A stretch of 64,000 nucleotides of DNA from Oryzomonas sp. (lineage in GTDB: Bacteria; Desulfobacterota; Desulfuromonadia; Geobacterales; Pseudopelobacteraceae). The translations under genes and the position numbers were made by a program. Shown here piece after piece: positions 41,369-50,197 of the stretch. Below the pieces are notes generated by a model, which did no database searches, had not been told where the DNA came from, and saw only the letters and a list, made by a program, of their open reading frames with translations. How positions within the stretch are numbered: position 1 is the first letter of the stretch; each line of letters opens with the position of its first letter. The stretch spans positions 124,001-188,000 of the forward strand of contig JARLHN010000034.1 of the NCBI GenBank assembly GCA_031292255.1. The letters are read 5' to 3'.

Positions 41369-42010
41369 TCAGCGCTTGACGCCGGAGCGGAACTTCTTGC
41401 GGTAGTGCGAACGCGTTGCGTCAGTCAGGATGCCGTCGAACATCACGTCCAGAATGGTCCTGAACGCTTCGTCGATAGTGAACGATGAGTTGACCAGGAC
41501 CCGTGGATTTATTACCCCCATAATGGCACTGATGTAGATCTGCACCAGCACATCCTTGTTGACATCCTGGCGAAGCGCTCCCAGCCGGACACCGTCGTCA
41601 AACAACATCAAAAAGTTGCGATAGATTTCGTCGCGCCTGAATGCTTCCAGTTCCCTGCCCAATCCCGGCGTGAAGACGCTCAGGTCTTCCAGATAGGGCT
41701 GTCCCATCTCGGAAAGCTCCTTCCCAACAGAGATGCAGATTCGATAGAGCTTCTCCGTAAAGTCGGTTTTTGCGGCCACGGTTTCCTGGAACAGCTTATG
41801 GATACGTGCTGTCTTGGCCCTGTAGACCTCCTGCACCAGATCCTCTTTTGTGGAAAAATGGCGGTAGATGGTCTTTTTACTCATGCGCAGCTCTCGCGCC
41901 AGGTCATCCATGCTGACCTTCGCAAATCCGCGGCTGAAAAAAATCCGGCTACCGGTGTCCACGATCCGCTCCCGTGCAACGTCATCTGAAATCGTGCGAC
42001 TCATTGCCAT
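41369..42010 (-). CDS. TetR-family repressor of the FUSC-lrgAB operon
   Basis: The 213-residue protein has an N-terminal TetR helix-turn-helix (about 10-60) with ARERIVDTGSRIFFSRGFAKV and LARELRMSKKTIYRHFSTKE, and a helical ligand-binding C-terminal part. It is the first gene of the operon. A consensus promoter and a GGAAACTA...TAGTTTCC operator lie upstream, so it very likely represses its own operon. The ligand is unknown; aromatic or organic acids would fit the FUSC protein. Confidence 0.92.
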   Translation of the reverse strand: MAMSRTISDDVARERIVDTGSRIFFSRGFAKVSMDDLARELRMSKKTIYRHFSTKEDLVQEVYRAKTARIHKLFQETVAAKTDFTEKLYRICISVGKELSEMGQPYLEDLSVFTPGLGRELEAFRRDEIYRNFLMLFDDGVRLGALRQDVNKDVLVQIYISAIMGVINPRVLVNSSFTIDEAFRTILDVMFDGILTDATRSHYRKKFRSGVKR

Positions 42011-42026
42011 TCCTTTTGAGTATTTT

Positions 42027-42055
42027 GGAAACTAATTACATGGTCTATAGTTTCC
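42027..42055. promoter_or_regulatory. Inverted-repeat operator of the tetR operon
   Basis: GGAAACTA (42027-42034) and TAGTTTCC (42048-42055) form an exact 8-bp inverted repeat with a 13-base spacer. It abuts the -10 element of the leftward promoter and lies 17 bases before the tetR start. The geometry fits TetR-dimer binding. Confidence 0.75.
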
Positions 42056-42083
42056 TTATAGAAAATTGAAGACAGGATGTCAA
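42055..42083 (-). promoter_or_regulatory. Sigma-70-type promoter of tetR-FUSC-lrgAB
   Basis: On the minus strand TTGACA (42083-42078), a 17-base spacer and TATAAG (42060-42055) give a near-consensus promoter. The operator begins at the -10, so a bound repressor would block transcription. Confidence 0.8.
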
Positions 42084-42487
42084 GAGTTTTTTGTGTATCT
42101 ATGGGGTTGGGATAGTGCGTTTACGGGCGCGGATCCTGATCGGCATTTTTTTCCGGGTCTATAACCGAAAGAATAGGTTGGGGCCAATTCCCACCTTTGA
42201 CAAGGGGCAAGACAAACAGGACTGTTGTTTCGGTGTAACGATTCAGCACAGTGCTGCAATCTGCGCGTTTTAACCTCCCCTCCATTGACGGGAGGACCCT
42301 CTGGGGCCTAAAGGGATTGGTGGGGGGTGGGTGAAGCGGGCAACAGGGGATAAAGTGGCAATTTCCCCCACCCCTAACCCCCTTCCGCAAGGGGAGGGGG
42401 GACTTTTCACCATCGTTTTAGTTGCTTTCAGAATATGCTGAATAGTTACGTTTCGGTTATAGTTCCGTTTTTATTGATTTTGTATGA

Positions 42488-44110
42488 TTACAGAATGAAA
42501 TCGGTCGAAAGAAAGTGTGAATGTCGTTCACGTACAATGGAACCGATCAATTCCTTGTTGCTCTCTTGATCCTTGGCTGCCACCAGCGTCCGAATCGAGA
42601 AGGCGCGCAAGGCATCCGAGACCGAGAGGGTGCCTACTGCCGAATCCTTTCTGCCGGCGAACGGAAAGATGTCCGGACCTCGTTGGCACTGGCTGTTGAT
42701 ATTGACCCGGCAGACCTGATTGACCAGTTGGTCAATCAATGCAGCCATGGATTCAGAATCTCTCCCGAAAAGGCTCACCTGCTGTCCGTAACATGAATTC
42801 ACCATGTAGCGGATAGGTGTTTCGATATCCGAGAATGGCAGCACCGGTACGACCGGACCGAATTGTTCTTCATTGTAGAGCCGCATCCGTTCATTTACCG
42901 GGTAGACAACGGCCGGGTAGAAAAATGTGGCATGCATCGAACCGCCCCCTTCGTTAACCACTTTTGCGCCGTGATGTGCGGCATCGGCAAGCAGTTCCGC
43001 AAGATATTCCGGTTTGCCGGATTCGGGCAGGGGAGTGATGCCGACTCCCGGTTCCCATGGCATCCCGCATTTCAGACCGGCAATGGCGTTGGAAAAGAGT
43101 TGCAGGAACTTCTCCGACACGCTTTCGTGTACAAAGATGATCTTCAACGCCGTGCAGCGCTGCCCATTGAACGATAAACTGCCGGTAATGCATTCTGAAA
43201 CAGCCAGGTCGAGATCGGCATCCGGAAGGATAATGGCAGGATTCTTGGCTTCCAATCCAAGAGTTACCCGCAGGCGATGCGGTTTAGGGTGAGCCTTTTG
43301 CAGGGTATCCGCTGCCTTGCTGGTGCCGATGAAAGCGAGCGAATCCACCTTTCCTGAACTCATGAGCGGCGGTGTGATCACGCGCCCGGCACCGTAAAGG
43401 GTGTTTACCACGCCCGGCGGGAATGCTTCCTGAAAGGCCTTGAGCAATGGATGGAACAGAAGTACGCCATGGCGCGGTGGCTTGACCACGGTGGTATTTC
43501 CCATGATCAATGCCGGAATAAGCGTGGTAAAAGTCTCATTGAGGGGGTAGTTGTAAGGTCCCATGCTCAGCGTGACGCCAAGCGGCGCACGACGTATCTG
43601 CCCGATGATCCCCTGCTCGATGACGAAGCGTGATGAAACCCGATCAAGCTCTTTAAGGGCATCGATGGTATCTAATATGTAGTCAACGGTCCGGTCGAAT
43701 TCTTTTCGTGAGTCAACAAGGCTTTTGCCGATTTCCCACATCAGGAGCTTCACTACTTCATCTCTCTTTTCCTTCATCAGCCACGCAAATTTTTGCAGAT
43801 GCTCGATTCGTTGCCATACCGGCATGGTCGGCCAGTGGCCACGGCCGTTATTATAGGCACTGACCGCAGAATCAAGTGCCGCTAAGGCTTCGGTCTCGCC
43901 CATCAATGGGAAACTGCCGATCAATTGTCGCACCGGTCCTTCAGCAGTGGCGCAGCAAACTGGCGAATACACCTGTTGCACAGGACCCGTCCATTGACGG
44001 AGTTCGCCGTTCAGCAGGTAGTCGATCTGATTTGCCGGTGTCAGCATGAATTCGGCCGGAATTGCATCCAGCGCGGGGAATATTGTTTCCAGAGGTGCGG
44101 TTGCAGGCAT
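42488..44110 (-). CDS. gapN: Non-phosphorylating glyceraldehyde-3-phosphate dehydrogenase-like aldehyde dehydrogenase
   Basis: This 540-residue member of the aldehyde dehydrogenase family is closest in style to GapN, which oxidises glyceraldehyde-3-phosphate to 3-phosphoglycerate with NADP. Catalytic features are Asn187 in PYNYPLN, Glu287 in LGLEAKNP and Cys319 in [17 protein letters not shown] is the cofactor-binding segment. It is longer than bacterial GapN (about 475-500) at both ends. It is a single gene with no co-directional neighbour within 90 bases upstream. The substrate is inferred and should be treated with care. Confidence 0.85.
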   Translation of the reverse strand: MPATAPLETIFPALDAIPAEFMLTPANQIDYLLNGELRQWTGPVQQVYSPVCCATAEGPVRQLIGSFPLMGETEALAALDSAVSAYNNGRGHWPTMPVWQRIEHLQKFAWLMKEKRDEVVKLLMWEIGKSLVDSRKEFDRTVDYILDTIDALKELDRVSSRFVIEQGIIGQIRRAPLGVTLSMGPYNYPLNETFTTLIPALIMGNTTVVKPPRHGVLLFHPLLKAFQEAFPPGVVNTLYGAGRVITPPLMSSGKVDSLAFIGTSKAADTLQKAHPKPHRLRVTLGLEAKNPAIILPDADLDLAVSECITGSLSFNGQRCTALKIIFVHESVSEKFLQLFSNAIAGLKCGMPWEPGVGITPLPESGKPEYLAELLADAAHHGAKVVNEGGGSMHATFFYPAVVYPVNERMRLYNEEQFGPVVPVLPFSDIETPIRYMVNSCYGQQVSLFGRDSESMAALIDQLVNQVCRVNINSQCQRGPDIFPFAGRKDSAVGTLSVSDALRAFSIRTLVAAKDQESNKELIGSIVRERHSHFLSTDFIL

Positions 44111-44205
44111 ATTGTTTCTCCTTGATTTTCTGATGAACCAGTCAATGGAATTGTTGCGGGGGGGGCTGATAAGGGGCTTCGATTATGCCCGGTGTGGGGG
44201 ATTTG

Positions 44206-45747
44206 TCAAATTTTGTTTGCGAACTCCATCGGTGCCATGCCCGGTTCTTCCACAATGGCCGGCAGGTAGATGTGAAACGTCGTCCCCTTGCCGGGGGTGG
44301 ATTCGGCGTTGATGAGGCCCTTGTGCTTGCAGATGATGGAATAGCAGAGTGCCAGGCTGAGCCCCAAGCCCTTCTGGCTCCCCATATCCTTGGTGGTGAA
44401 GTAGGGGTCGAATATCCTGGGGAGGACTTCGGGGGTGATGCCCTTTCCGGTATCATGGAAAGCGATGTGTACGTACTCCCCTGCCGGGAGGGATAGGGCA
44501 TCTTGCTCGCCTACGGTCACATTTTCCCCCTCAATCCGCAGGGTGCCGCCGTGCGGCATGGCCTCGACGGCATTCTGCGCCAGGTTGGAAAAGGCTCTCT
44601 CCATCTGGGAGTCGTCCATTCTTACCCGCCGCAGGTCCGGCGAGATCCGGAATTCGCTCGCTATGGCAGACCTATCCCTGAGCGCGGCAGCGATAGCCGA
44701 CCGGATGAGGGGGGCAAGGGGGACGGAATGCAGGAACGCCTCACCACCCCTGGAAAAGGCCAACAGATGCTGGCTCAGCTCCTTGGCGTGCTGGGAGGTC
44801 TGCTCCGCAATGGCGAGCATCTCGGCGATGATTTGGGGAGAGTTGACGTTTAACCTGGCCAGGGAGATGTAACCGAGAATCACCTGCAACAGATTGTTGA
44901 AATCGTGGGCCATGCCGCCGGCCAGGATGCCGATGGCCTCCATCTTTCTGGAGCTCAGGTTCTCTGCCTCCAGTTTTCTCTGCCTTGTGACATCCTCCCC
45001 GCTCTTGATGAACTTGAGCAATGAGCCGTCAGGCGCCTTGAGGGGGGATATGCTCACGTTCTCCCAGAAGAGTTCGCCGTTTTTCTTACGGTTCAGCATG
45101 CTGCCATGCCATTCATTGCCCTGCAGGATGCTGGACCACAACTCCTGATAGACCTCGGCCGGGGTTTCATCCGATTTGATGATGCGCGGCGTCTGTCCGA
45201 CCGCCTCATTGACTTCGAAGCCGGTCATTTCGCAAAACTTCCGGTTCACGTATTCGATGGTACCTGCGGTGTCGGTGATGAGCACCATGCTGGGGCTATG
45301 TTCGAGGGCGTTGGAAAGCAGGCGGATATGTTCGTTCTGCCGGCGGAGTTGCCGCTGCATCTTCACAACATTGATGCTGCGTTCGATGGCGTCGAAAAGT
45401 TTCTGGTAGGCGACCGGCTTGATAACGAACTGGTTGATGCCGATGTCGATGGCCTGGAGCAGGTAATCGATGTCGTTGAAGGCCGTCATGACGATGATCT
45501 GGGCATCGGGCTCTCTGGTGCGGATCTCGCGGGCCATTTCGAGACCGCTCATAAACGGCATCATGATATCGGTCAGCACGATATCGGGGGTATGTTCATG
45601 GTAAAGTTCAAGCCCGTCCCGGCCGTTTTCAGCCGTTATCAACCGGTAACCCCGCGTGTTGAGCATGCGTTTGGCCTGCTCCCGTGAAGCGGCTTCATCT
45701 TCCACATACAGGATTGTGAAGTCGGCTGGCGAGTGGTCTGGCGTCAT
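44206..45747 (-). CDS. Receiver-PAS-histidine kinase
   Basis: The 513-residue cytoplasmic protein has an N-terminal receiver domain (about 8-125; phospho-Asp60 in VLTDIMMP, Lys110), a PAS domain (about 142-258) and a HisKA-type region. That region has the phospho-acceptor His281 in GGMAHDFNNLLQ, and a HATPase_c domain with NAVEAMP, DTGKGI and GLGLSLA follows. A receiver in front of a kinase suggests it relays a signal from another kinase. ATG 45747 has AAGGTG upstream; an earlier frame start at 45831 adds 28 residues with no domain. No partner regulator is adjacent. Confidence 0.9.
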   Translation of the reverse strand: MTPDHSPADFTILYVEDEAASREQAKRMLNTRGYRLITAENGRDGLELYHEHTPDIVLTDIMMPFMSGLEMAREIRTREPDAQIIVMTAFNDIDYLLQAIDIGINQFVIKPVAYQKLFDAIERSINVVKMQRQLRRQNEHIRLLSNALEHSPSMVLITDTAGTIEYVNRKFCEMTGFEVNEAVGQTPRIIKSDETPAEVYQELWSSILQGNEWHGSMLNRKKNGELFWENVSISPLKAPDGSLLKFIKSGEDVTRQRKLEAENLSSRKMEAIGILAGGMAHDFNNLLQVILGYISLARLNVNSPQIIAEMLAIAEQTSQHAKELSQHLLAFSRGGEAFLHSVPLAPLIRSAIAAALRDRSAIASEFRISPDLRRVRMDDSQMERAFSNLAQNAVEAMPHGGTLRIEGENVTVGEQDALSLPAGEYVHIAFHDTGKGITPEVLPRIFDPYFTTKDMGSQKGLGLSLALCYSIICKHKGLINAESTPGKGTTFHIYLPAIVEEPGMAPMEFANKI

Positions 45748-45920
45748 GTCACACCTTGAAGTGCAATCCTGCCATGTCTTTGTCGCCTCAATCCTCGCCC
45801 CCTTGATTCGGAATCGATATGGAAGGGTCATGCGGGCAGGCTAAAAAATACGCCCGCATCAAACAAATTTTAACAGAGATTTAACGTGAGGCAAACCGAT
45901 TTATATACGCGAGTGTCAAA

Positions 45921-46184
45921 TAGTTTCCATCCGGAAACGGCCCTTTTCCGCCATAGCGGCGTAAATCTTCGCGTTTGCTTGTGACTTAGGCCGTTGGCCT
46001 CACCCTTCGGGCGCCTTCGCGGTCCAATTTAGCAGGCTAAATTGTGCGGCATACCCCCCTCCTATCCTTCTCCCAAGGGGGAAGGGATACCATTACCCTC
46101 TCCCGGAGGGAGAGGGTGGCCAAAAGCCGGGTGAGGGCCTTCGGGCAATCACTTGATTGCCTGATCATGACGAAAAAAAACTGA
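45921..46184. repeat. Dispersed palindromic repeat, copy A (composite)
   Basis: It begins TAGTTTCCATCCGGAAACGG and shares long stretches with 59325-59531, such as GTGACTTMGGCCGKTGGCC, CCTCACCCTTCGGGCG and CGGTCCAATTTAGCA. The right half contains extra stem-loops CCCTCTCCCGGAGGGAGAGGG (46097-46117) in altered spacing and GGCAATCACTTGATTGCC (46144-46161). Confidence 0.65.
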
Positions 46185-46212
46185 TTGACGGACCGCAACA
46201 TGGCCATATAAT
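46185..46212 (+). promoter_or_regulatory. Sigma-70-type promoter of the rhodanese-YceI gene
   Basis: TTGACG (46185-46190), a 16-base spacer and TATAAT (46207-46212) lie about 130 bases before the coding start. The element sits at the right border of a dispersed repeat. Confidence 0.75.
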
Positions 46213-46343
46213 TAAAATAAAGGCTCGAACCACACAGGCGAAAGTCTTTGGTAAGACAACGGATTCATTTTCCTTCGCGTTAATTTCGTCTTTGCGGTCC
46301 AAATGCTTTTTCAGGTTTAATGGGTGAAAGGTGCGTGTTGACC

Positions 46344-47261
46344 ATGTTATCGAGTATCTCGGCGGGTGAATTGAAATCATTGCTGGATTCAGGCAGCCCT
46401 GTCTGCCTGATTGACGTGCTTCCTCCCGAATACTACGGGGAACGCCATATCCCCGGCGCACAGAATGCGTGCGTATATGAGGTGGCGTTTCTGGAGAACC
46501 TGACAAACATCGTGAGCGACCGGGGTATGTCGTTGGTGCTGTATGGCGCCAGCGCCCGCTCACGGGAGGCCTCGGTTGCGGTGGAAAAACTGAGGCGTGC
46601 GGGGTACCGCGAGGTGCGTGAACTGGCCGGTGGTCTGGCGGCTTGGCAGGCGGCCGGATATGCGCTTGAGCTGGGCGAAGGCCGGGCTGTGGCGGAAATG
46701 GCCGTAAAGGATGGACAGTATACCGTCGATGGCGCTGCCAGCCGGCTGGAGTGGATGGGGCGCAACCTGAACGGCAGGCACTACGGCACCATAGCAGTGT
46801 CGGGGGGCGAGGTCGGTGTTAAAAAAGGGTTGCTGGCCGGCGGGAGCATTACCCTTGACATGAGTTCCATCGCAGACCTGGACCTGAAGGATGAGGGGTA
46901 CAATCGCATGCTGGTCAGCCACCTTAAATCAGACGACTTTTTTGATGTGGCCAACTACCCCTCGGCGGTCTATGCCATTGATGGATCGGAACTCCTGCCG
47001 GAAGAGTCCGCCTGTTCTCTTGTCTACCAGGTGAAGGGCAGCCTCGAAATGAAAGGGGTGCGGAAGGATCTGCCGCTCACGGCCGAAGTCGTGCCCCAGC
47101 CGGACGGTCAGCTCAAGGCCAGGGTGTTGTGCGATCTTGACCGTACGCGCTGGGGTGTCCTTTACGGCTCGGGGAGATTTTTCGAGAAACTCGGCATGCA
47201 TCTGGTGAACGAGATCGTAACCGTTGAACTCTTCCTGGCTGCCCGGCTTCGCCAGAGCTGA
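46344..47261 (+). CDS. Rhodanese-like (cysteine-less) domain fused to YceI domain
   Basis: The 305-residue protein joins a rhodanese fold (about 3-110: LIDVLPPEYYGERHIPGAQNA, ELAGGLAAWQAAGY) to a YceI lipocalin-like domain (about 122-300: YTVDGAASRLEWMGRNLNGRHYG, NYPSAVYAIDG, GVRKDLPLTAEV). In the rhodanese active loop, LYGASARSREA has glycine where the catalytic cysteine should be, so sulfur transfer is not expected. No signal peptide is seen, whereas YceI proteins usually are periplasmic. ATG 46344 fits the domain start; ATG 46320 is possible and adds 8 residues. The function is unknown; lipid or isoprenoid binding is typical of YceI. Confidence 0.85.
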   Translation: MLSSISAGELKSLLDSGSPVCLIDVLPPEYYGERHIPGAQNACVYEVAFLENLTNIVSDRGMSLVLYGASARSREASVAVEKLRRAGYREVRELAGGLAAWQAAGYALELGEGRAVAEMAVKDGQYTVDGAASRLEWMGRNLNGRHYGTIAVSGGEVGVKKGLLAGGSITLDMSSIADLDLKDEGYNRMLVSHLKSDDFFDVANYPSAVYAIDGSELLPEESACSLVYQVKGSLEMKGVRKDLPLTAEVVPQPDGQLKARVLCDLDRTRWGVLYGSGRFFEKLGMHLVNEIVTVELFLAARLRQS

Positions 47262-47300
47262 GCCTTCCGCACCCAATTACTTACGAGAAAAAGCATTTGC

Positions 47301-47430
47301 CATAGAGCCACAGTGCCACGGAGACAAATATTTCAAAGGGTTGGACTGTTTTGGGTGCTGGTTTCTCTTCATCATTCCGAATTTGAGAGTATTTGAAAAA
47401 TTCAGTGATTTTCTCTGTGTCTCTGTGGCC
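47301..47430. repeat. CCACRGAG-type inverted repeat, copy 1
   Basis: The left end carries GCCACAGTGCCACGGAGACA (47307-47326); the right end TTCTCTGTGTCTCTGTGGCC (47411-47430) is roughly its complement. Similar ends occur at 50035-50186, and one end at 62629-62654. It lies in the gap between the YceI gene and priA, which converge. No gene is inside. Confidence 0.6.
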
Positions 47431-47465
47431 GAATTGCCGATTTAGGTTCATCCCTCTGCAATCCG

Positions 47466-49706
47466 TCACATCATATCAACCGGATCGATATCGATATTTT
47501 CGCGGATGGCCGAAGCAGGCTTGCGGTTATGCTGCCAGGCAACGATCAAACGGCGCAGATCATTGCGGGTGGGGGCTTTGAGCAGGATCTGGCGGCGGAA
47601 ACGGCCCCGCAGTCGGTAGAGGGGCGCCGGGGCCGGCCCCAGGATCTCCACGCGCAGGCCCTTTTCCCGTTTCAGTTGCATCAGCAGCCGGACCATTGCG
47701 TCGGCATGCTCTTCCACCGGTTTTTCGGCTGTGCCGGAAAAGCCGAGGCAGGCGAGGAAGCTGAAGGGGGGGTAGCCTGCTTCGCGTCGGAATTCCAATT
47801 CCTGGCGGTAGAAGGCTTCGCTGTCATGCCGTACGGCGTACTTGATGGCGTAGTGGTCGCTGTTGAGCGCCTGGACGAACACCCGGCCGGGGACGTCTCC
47901 CCGTCCGGCGCGGCCGATGACCTGGGACAGGAGTTGAAAGGTGCGTTCGGCCGCGCGGAAATCGGGCATGCCCAGGCTGGCCTCGGCATTGACGACCCCT
48001 ACAAGGGTCACGCCGGGGAAGTCGTGCCCCTTGGCGATCATCTGGGTCCCCACCAGAATGTCGGCGCTGCCGTCGGACATGCGGGCCAGCAGGCGCTCGT
48101 GGCTCCCCTTGCCGCCGGTCGTGTCGCTGTCCATGCGCAGGATGCGCGCCTGGGGCAGGAGTTCGCGCAGGTCGTGCTCAAGCCGTTCGGTGCCGGCACC
48201 CAGTTCTTTCAACTCCTGGCAACCGCAGGTTGGACAGGTGCCGGGGGCGGGGATGGCGTAATCGCAGTAGTGGCAGACGCTCTGGCCGCGCTGGCGGTGG
48301 TAGGTCAGGGATACCGAGCAGTTGGGGCACGTCAGCGGCGTGCCGCACTCGGTGCACACCAGATAGGTGGCAAAACCGCGCCGGTTGAGAAAGATGATGG
48401 CCTGCCCGCCGCCGGCCAGGGTCGCCTCCAGTGCCGGGGGCAGGAGTGGGCTGATGGCTGTGGCAACCCCTTTCATGGGGGCTAGTTCGACAGCGGGCAT
48501 GGGGCGCTTTTCAACCCGTTCCGGCAGGGTCAGCAGCACCATCTTGCCGTGCTCCGCGGCATACATGCTGGTGATCAGCGGTGTTGCCGATCCGAGCAGG
48601 ACCACGGCCCGCTCCATCCGCCCCCGCACCAGCGCCAGGTCGCGGGCGTTGTAACGCAGGCCGTCGGCCTGTTTGAAGGATGCCTCATGTTCCTCGTCAA
48701 CGATGATGATGCCGATCCCGGTCAGGGGGGCGAAGATGGCCGAGCGGGCGCCGATGACGATCCGGGCCTGGCCTCGCCTGATACGCCGCCATTCGTCGTA
48801 GCGCTCACCGTCGGAAAGGCCGCTGTGCAGGACGGCGATGCCGTGGCCGAAGCGGGCGCGGAAGCGCCGCACCAGTTGGGGGGTAAGCGCAATCTCCGGC
48901 ACCAGTACCAGGGCGTTTTTATCCTGTTCAAGCGCGTGGGCGATGGCCTGGAGATAGACCTCGGTCTTGCCGCTGCCGGTCACGCCGTGCAGCAGGAAGG
49001 GGGCAAAGGCGTGCCTGTCCAGCGCCGTGCACACGGCATCGAGGGCTGCCTGTTGGTGGAGTGAAAGAATCCGGGGGACATCCCGTTCCACAACGATGCC
49101 GCTGAACGGGTTGCGATAGACCTCCCGCGTATCGCCTGTCACGAGGCCCAATTCCGCCAGCCGCTTGAGCTGGGCTGAACAATGACCGAAACGCCGCCGC
49201 AGTTCGGCGGCCGGGACATCACCCCCCTCCCTGATCACCTCCAGGACGGCAGCCGCCTTGCTGCCCAGGTGGGGGGCGGGTTCACCCGGCGCCGCGGCGT
49301 GGAAGACGATCTCCGTTTTGATGGCCTTCCCGCCGCTGATGCTGGTGTCGGTCCGATCCGAGCCCTTGGGGGTCTGGATGTTTATGCCGGCAGGAAGCGC
49401 CGTTTTGAGGACTCCGCCGAGCGGATGCAGGTAGTAGTAGGCCACCCAGCGGAAGAACTCCAACTCGTTGTCCGTCCAGAGCGGGTCCGGGTCGAGCACC
49501 TCGATGATCTCTTTCAACTCGTGGGGTGGCGTTTCCGTGACATCTCCCAGGATATAGCCGGTCAACCTGCGGCGGCCGAAGGGAACGAAGGCACGCCGCC
49601 CGGCAAGGTCCTGCTGCTCCATCCCCCGGGGGACGAGGTAATGGAAGATGCGATCCAGGTGAAGCGGTATGGCAACTTCAATGATGCGGGGCTGATGGGT
49701 GGACAT
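47466..49706 (-). CDS. priA: Primosomal protein N' (replication restart helicase PriA)
   Basis: PriA recognises stalled forks and reloads the replicative helicase. The 746-residue protein has the N-terminal DNA-binding region (PLHLDRIFHYLVP, RRAFVPFGRRRLTGYIL). Helicase motif I is GVTGSGKTEVYL, motif II VDEEHEASFKQ, and the motif III region LGSATPLI. The zinc-binding cysteines are CTECGTPLTCPNC and CHYCDYAIPAPGTCPTCGC. Motifs V-VI (ILVGTQMIAKGHDFP, QVIGRAGRGD) follow. Length is normal. It is followed at its 3' side by the repeat at 47301-47430. Confidence 0.96.
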   Translation of the reverse strand: MSTHQPRIIEVAIPLHLDRIFHYLVPRGMEQQDLAGRRAFVPFGRRRLTGYILGDVTETPPHELKEIIEVLDPDPLWTDNELEFFRWVAYYYLHPLGGVLKTALPAGINIQTPKGSDRTDTSISGGKAIKTEIVFHAAAPGEPAPHLGSKAAAVLEVIREGGDVPAAELRRRFGHCSAQLKRLAELGLVTGDTREVYRNPFSGIVVERDVPRILSLHQQAALDAVCTALDRHAFAPFLLHGVTGSGKTEVYLQAIAHALEQDKNALVLVPEIALTPQLVRRFRARFGHGIAVLHSGLSDGERYDEWRRIRRGQARIVIGARSAIFAPLTGIGIIIVDEEHEASFKQADGLRYNARDLALVRGRMERAVVLLGSATPLITSMYAAEHGKMVLLTLPERVEKRPMPAVELAPMKGVATAISPLLPPALEATLAGGGQAIIFLNRRGFATYLVCTECGTPLTCPNCSVSLTYHRQRGQSVCHYCDYAIPAPGTCPTCGCQELKELGAGTERLEHDLRELLPQARILRMDSDTTGGKGSHERLLARMSDGSADILVGTQMIAKGHDFPGVTLVGVVNAEASLGMPDFRAAERTFQLLSQVIGRAGRGDVPGRVFVQALNSDHYAIKYAVRHDSEAFYRQELEFRREAGYPPFSFLACLGFSGTAEKPVEEHADAMVRLLMQLKREKGLRVEILGPAPAPLYRLRGRFRRQILLKAPTRNDLRRLIVAWQHNRKPASAIRENIDIDPVDMM

Positions 49707-49795
49707 GGGATGGTGATATCAGAGCACCGGCACGAAGTAAAGCCCAGAAAAGCGAAAGAGGAAAGGGGCGGGGCGGGAACGGGGTTCCCGGAGGA

Positions 49796-50005
49796 CTACC
49801 AGTATTTCTTGGGGGGCTCGGTTTTCCCCATCAAGCGGATCTCACCGTCAATGACCTTGAACATGTCGCCGATCTCGGTGGTCCACTCGTCCCCTTCCTC
49901 CACGGGATTGGGGAATGAACGCTGGCCGAGGAACATCTCCTTGTCGCCCACATACCCGTACCATTCCAGCGCGCCGGTCATCCATATTTTCGTTTTCAGT
50001 TCCAT
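49796..50005 (-). CDS. Small conserved protein, unknown function
   Basis: The 69-residue acidic protein has aromatic-rich segments ALEWYGYVGDKEMFLGQRSFPNP and EWTTEIGDMFKVIDGEI, suggesting a compact beta fold. Its ATG at 50005 is preceded by a purine-rich GTATCCGC-type stretch with no strong Shine-Dalgarno sequence. It lies 89 bases upstream of priA on the same strand and could be co-transcribed. I do not recognise a family. Confidence 0.6.
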   Translation of the reverse strand: MELKTKIWMTGALEWYGYVGDKEMFLGQRSFPNPVEEGDEWTTEIGDMFKVIDGEIRLMGKTEPPKKYW

Positions 50006-50034
50006 GCGGATACCTCGTAAAGATTAGAGTTTGA

Positions 50035-50186
50035 TTTGCCACGGAGGCACGGGGAGAAACCAAAACAAGAGTTATCTTGATTAGCGCTCCTCTTCCGCCA
50101 TATTGTTCCCCCCTTTGAAAAAGGGGGACTTGATCGTTAGCGGAAGATCTGCGGTTTTCTCCGTGTCTGCGGGTCTCTGTGGCAAA
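50035..50186. repeat. CCACRGAG-type inverted repeat, copy 2
   Basis: TTTGCCACGGAGGCACGGGG (50035-50054) and its loose complement ending GGGTCTCTGTGGCAAA (50171-50186) bracket 152 bp. A G-tract repeat CCCCCCTTTGAAAAAGGGGG (50109-50128) is nested inside. It lies between nspC and the 69-residue gene. Confidence 0.6.
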
Positions 50187-50197
50187 AATGATGCGGT

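Larger units (their letters stand above)
42011..42487. other. 477-bp intergenic region with G-tract repeats
   Basis: After the tetR promoter region, three repeat-like stretches follow: CACCTTTGACAAGGGG (42193-42208), CCCTCCATTGACGGGAGG (42279-42296) and CCCCCTTCCGCAAGGGGAGG (42378-42397). They are palindromic G/C tracts. An 89-codon antisense frame through them looks like translated repeat, not a gene. Confidence 0.5.
45748..46343. other. About 596-bp intergenic region with a composite repeat and a promoter
   Basis: It separates the kinase gene from the rhodanese-YceI gene. It holds the dispersed repeat at 45921-46184 with several small stem-loops, then a promoter (46185-46212) and a leader of about 120 bases. 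No gene is seen. Confidence 0.55.

Noticed and set aside
42121-42390. 89-codon minus-strand frame between tetR and gapN
   Set aside because: The peptide (HPPPTNPFRPQR, LVKGG) is what G-tract intergenic repeats look like when translated; no ribosome site.
45921-46184. Clustered short palindromes considered as a CRISPR array
   Set aside because: There are no regularly spaced identical repeats with unique spacers and no cas genes anywhere in the window.
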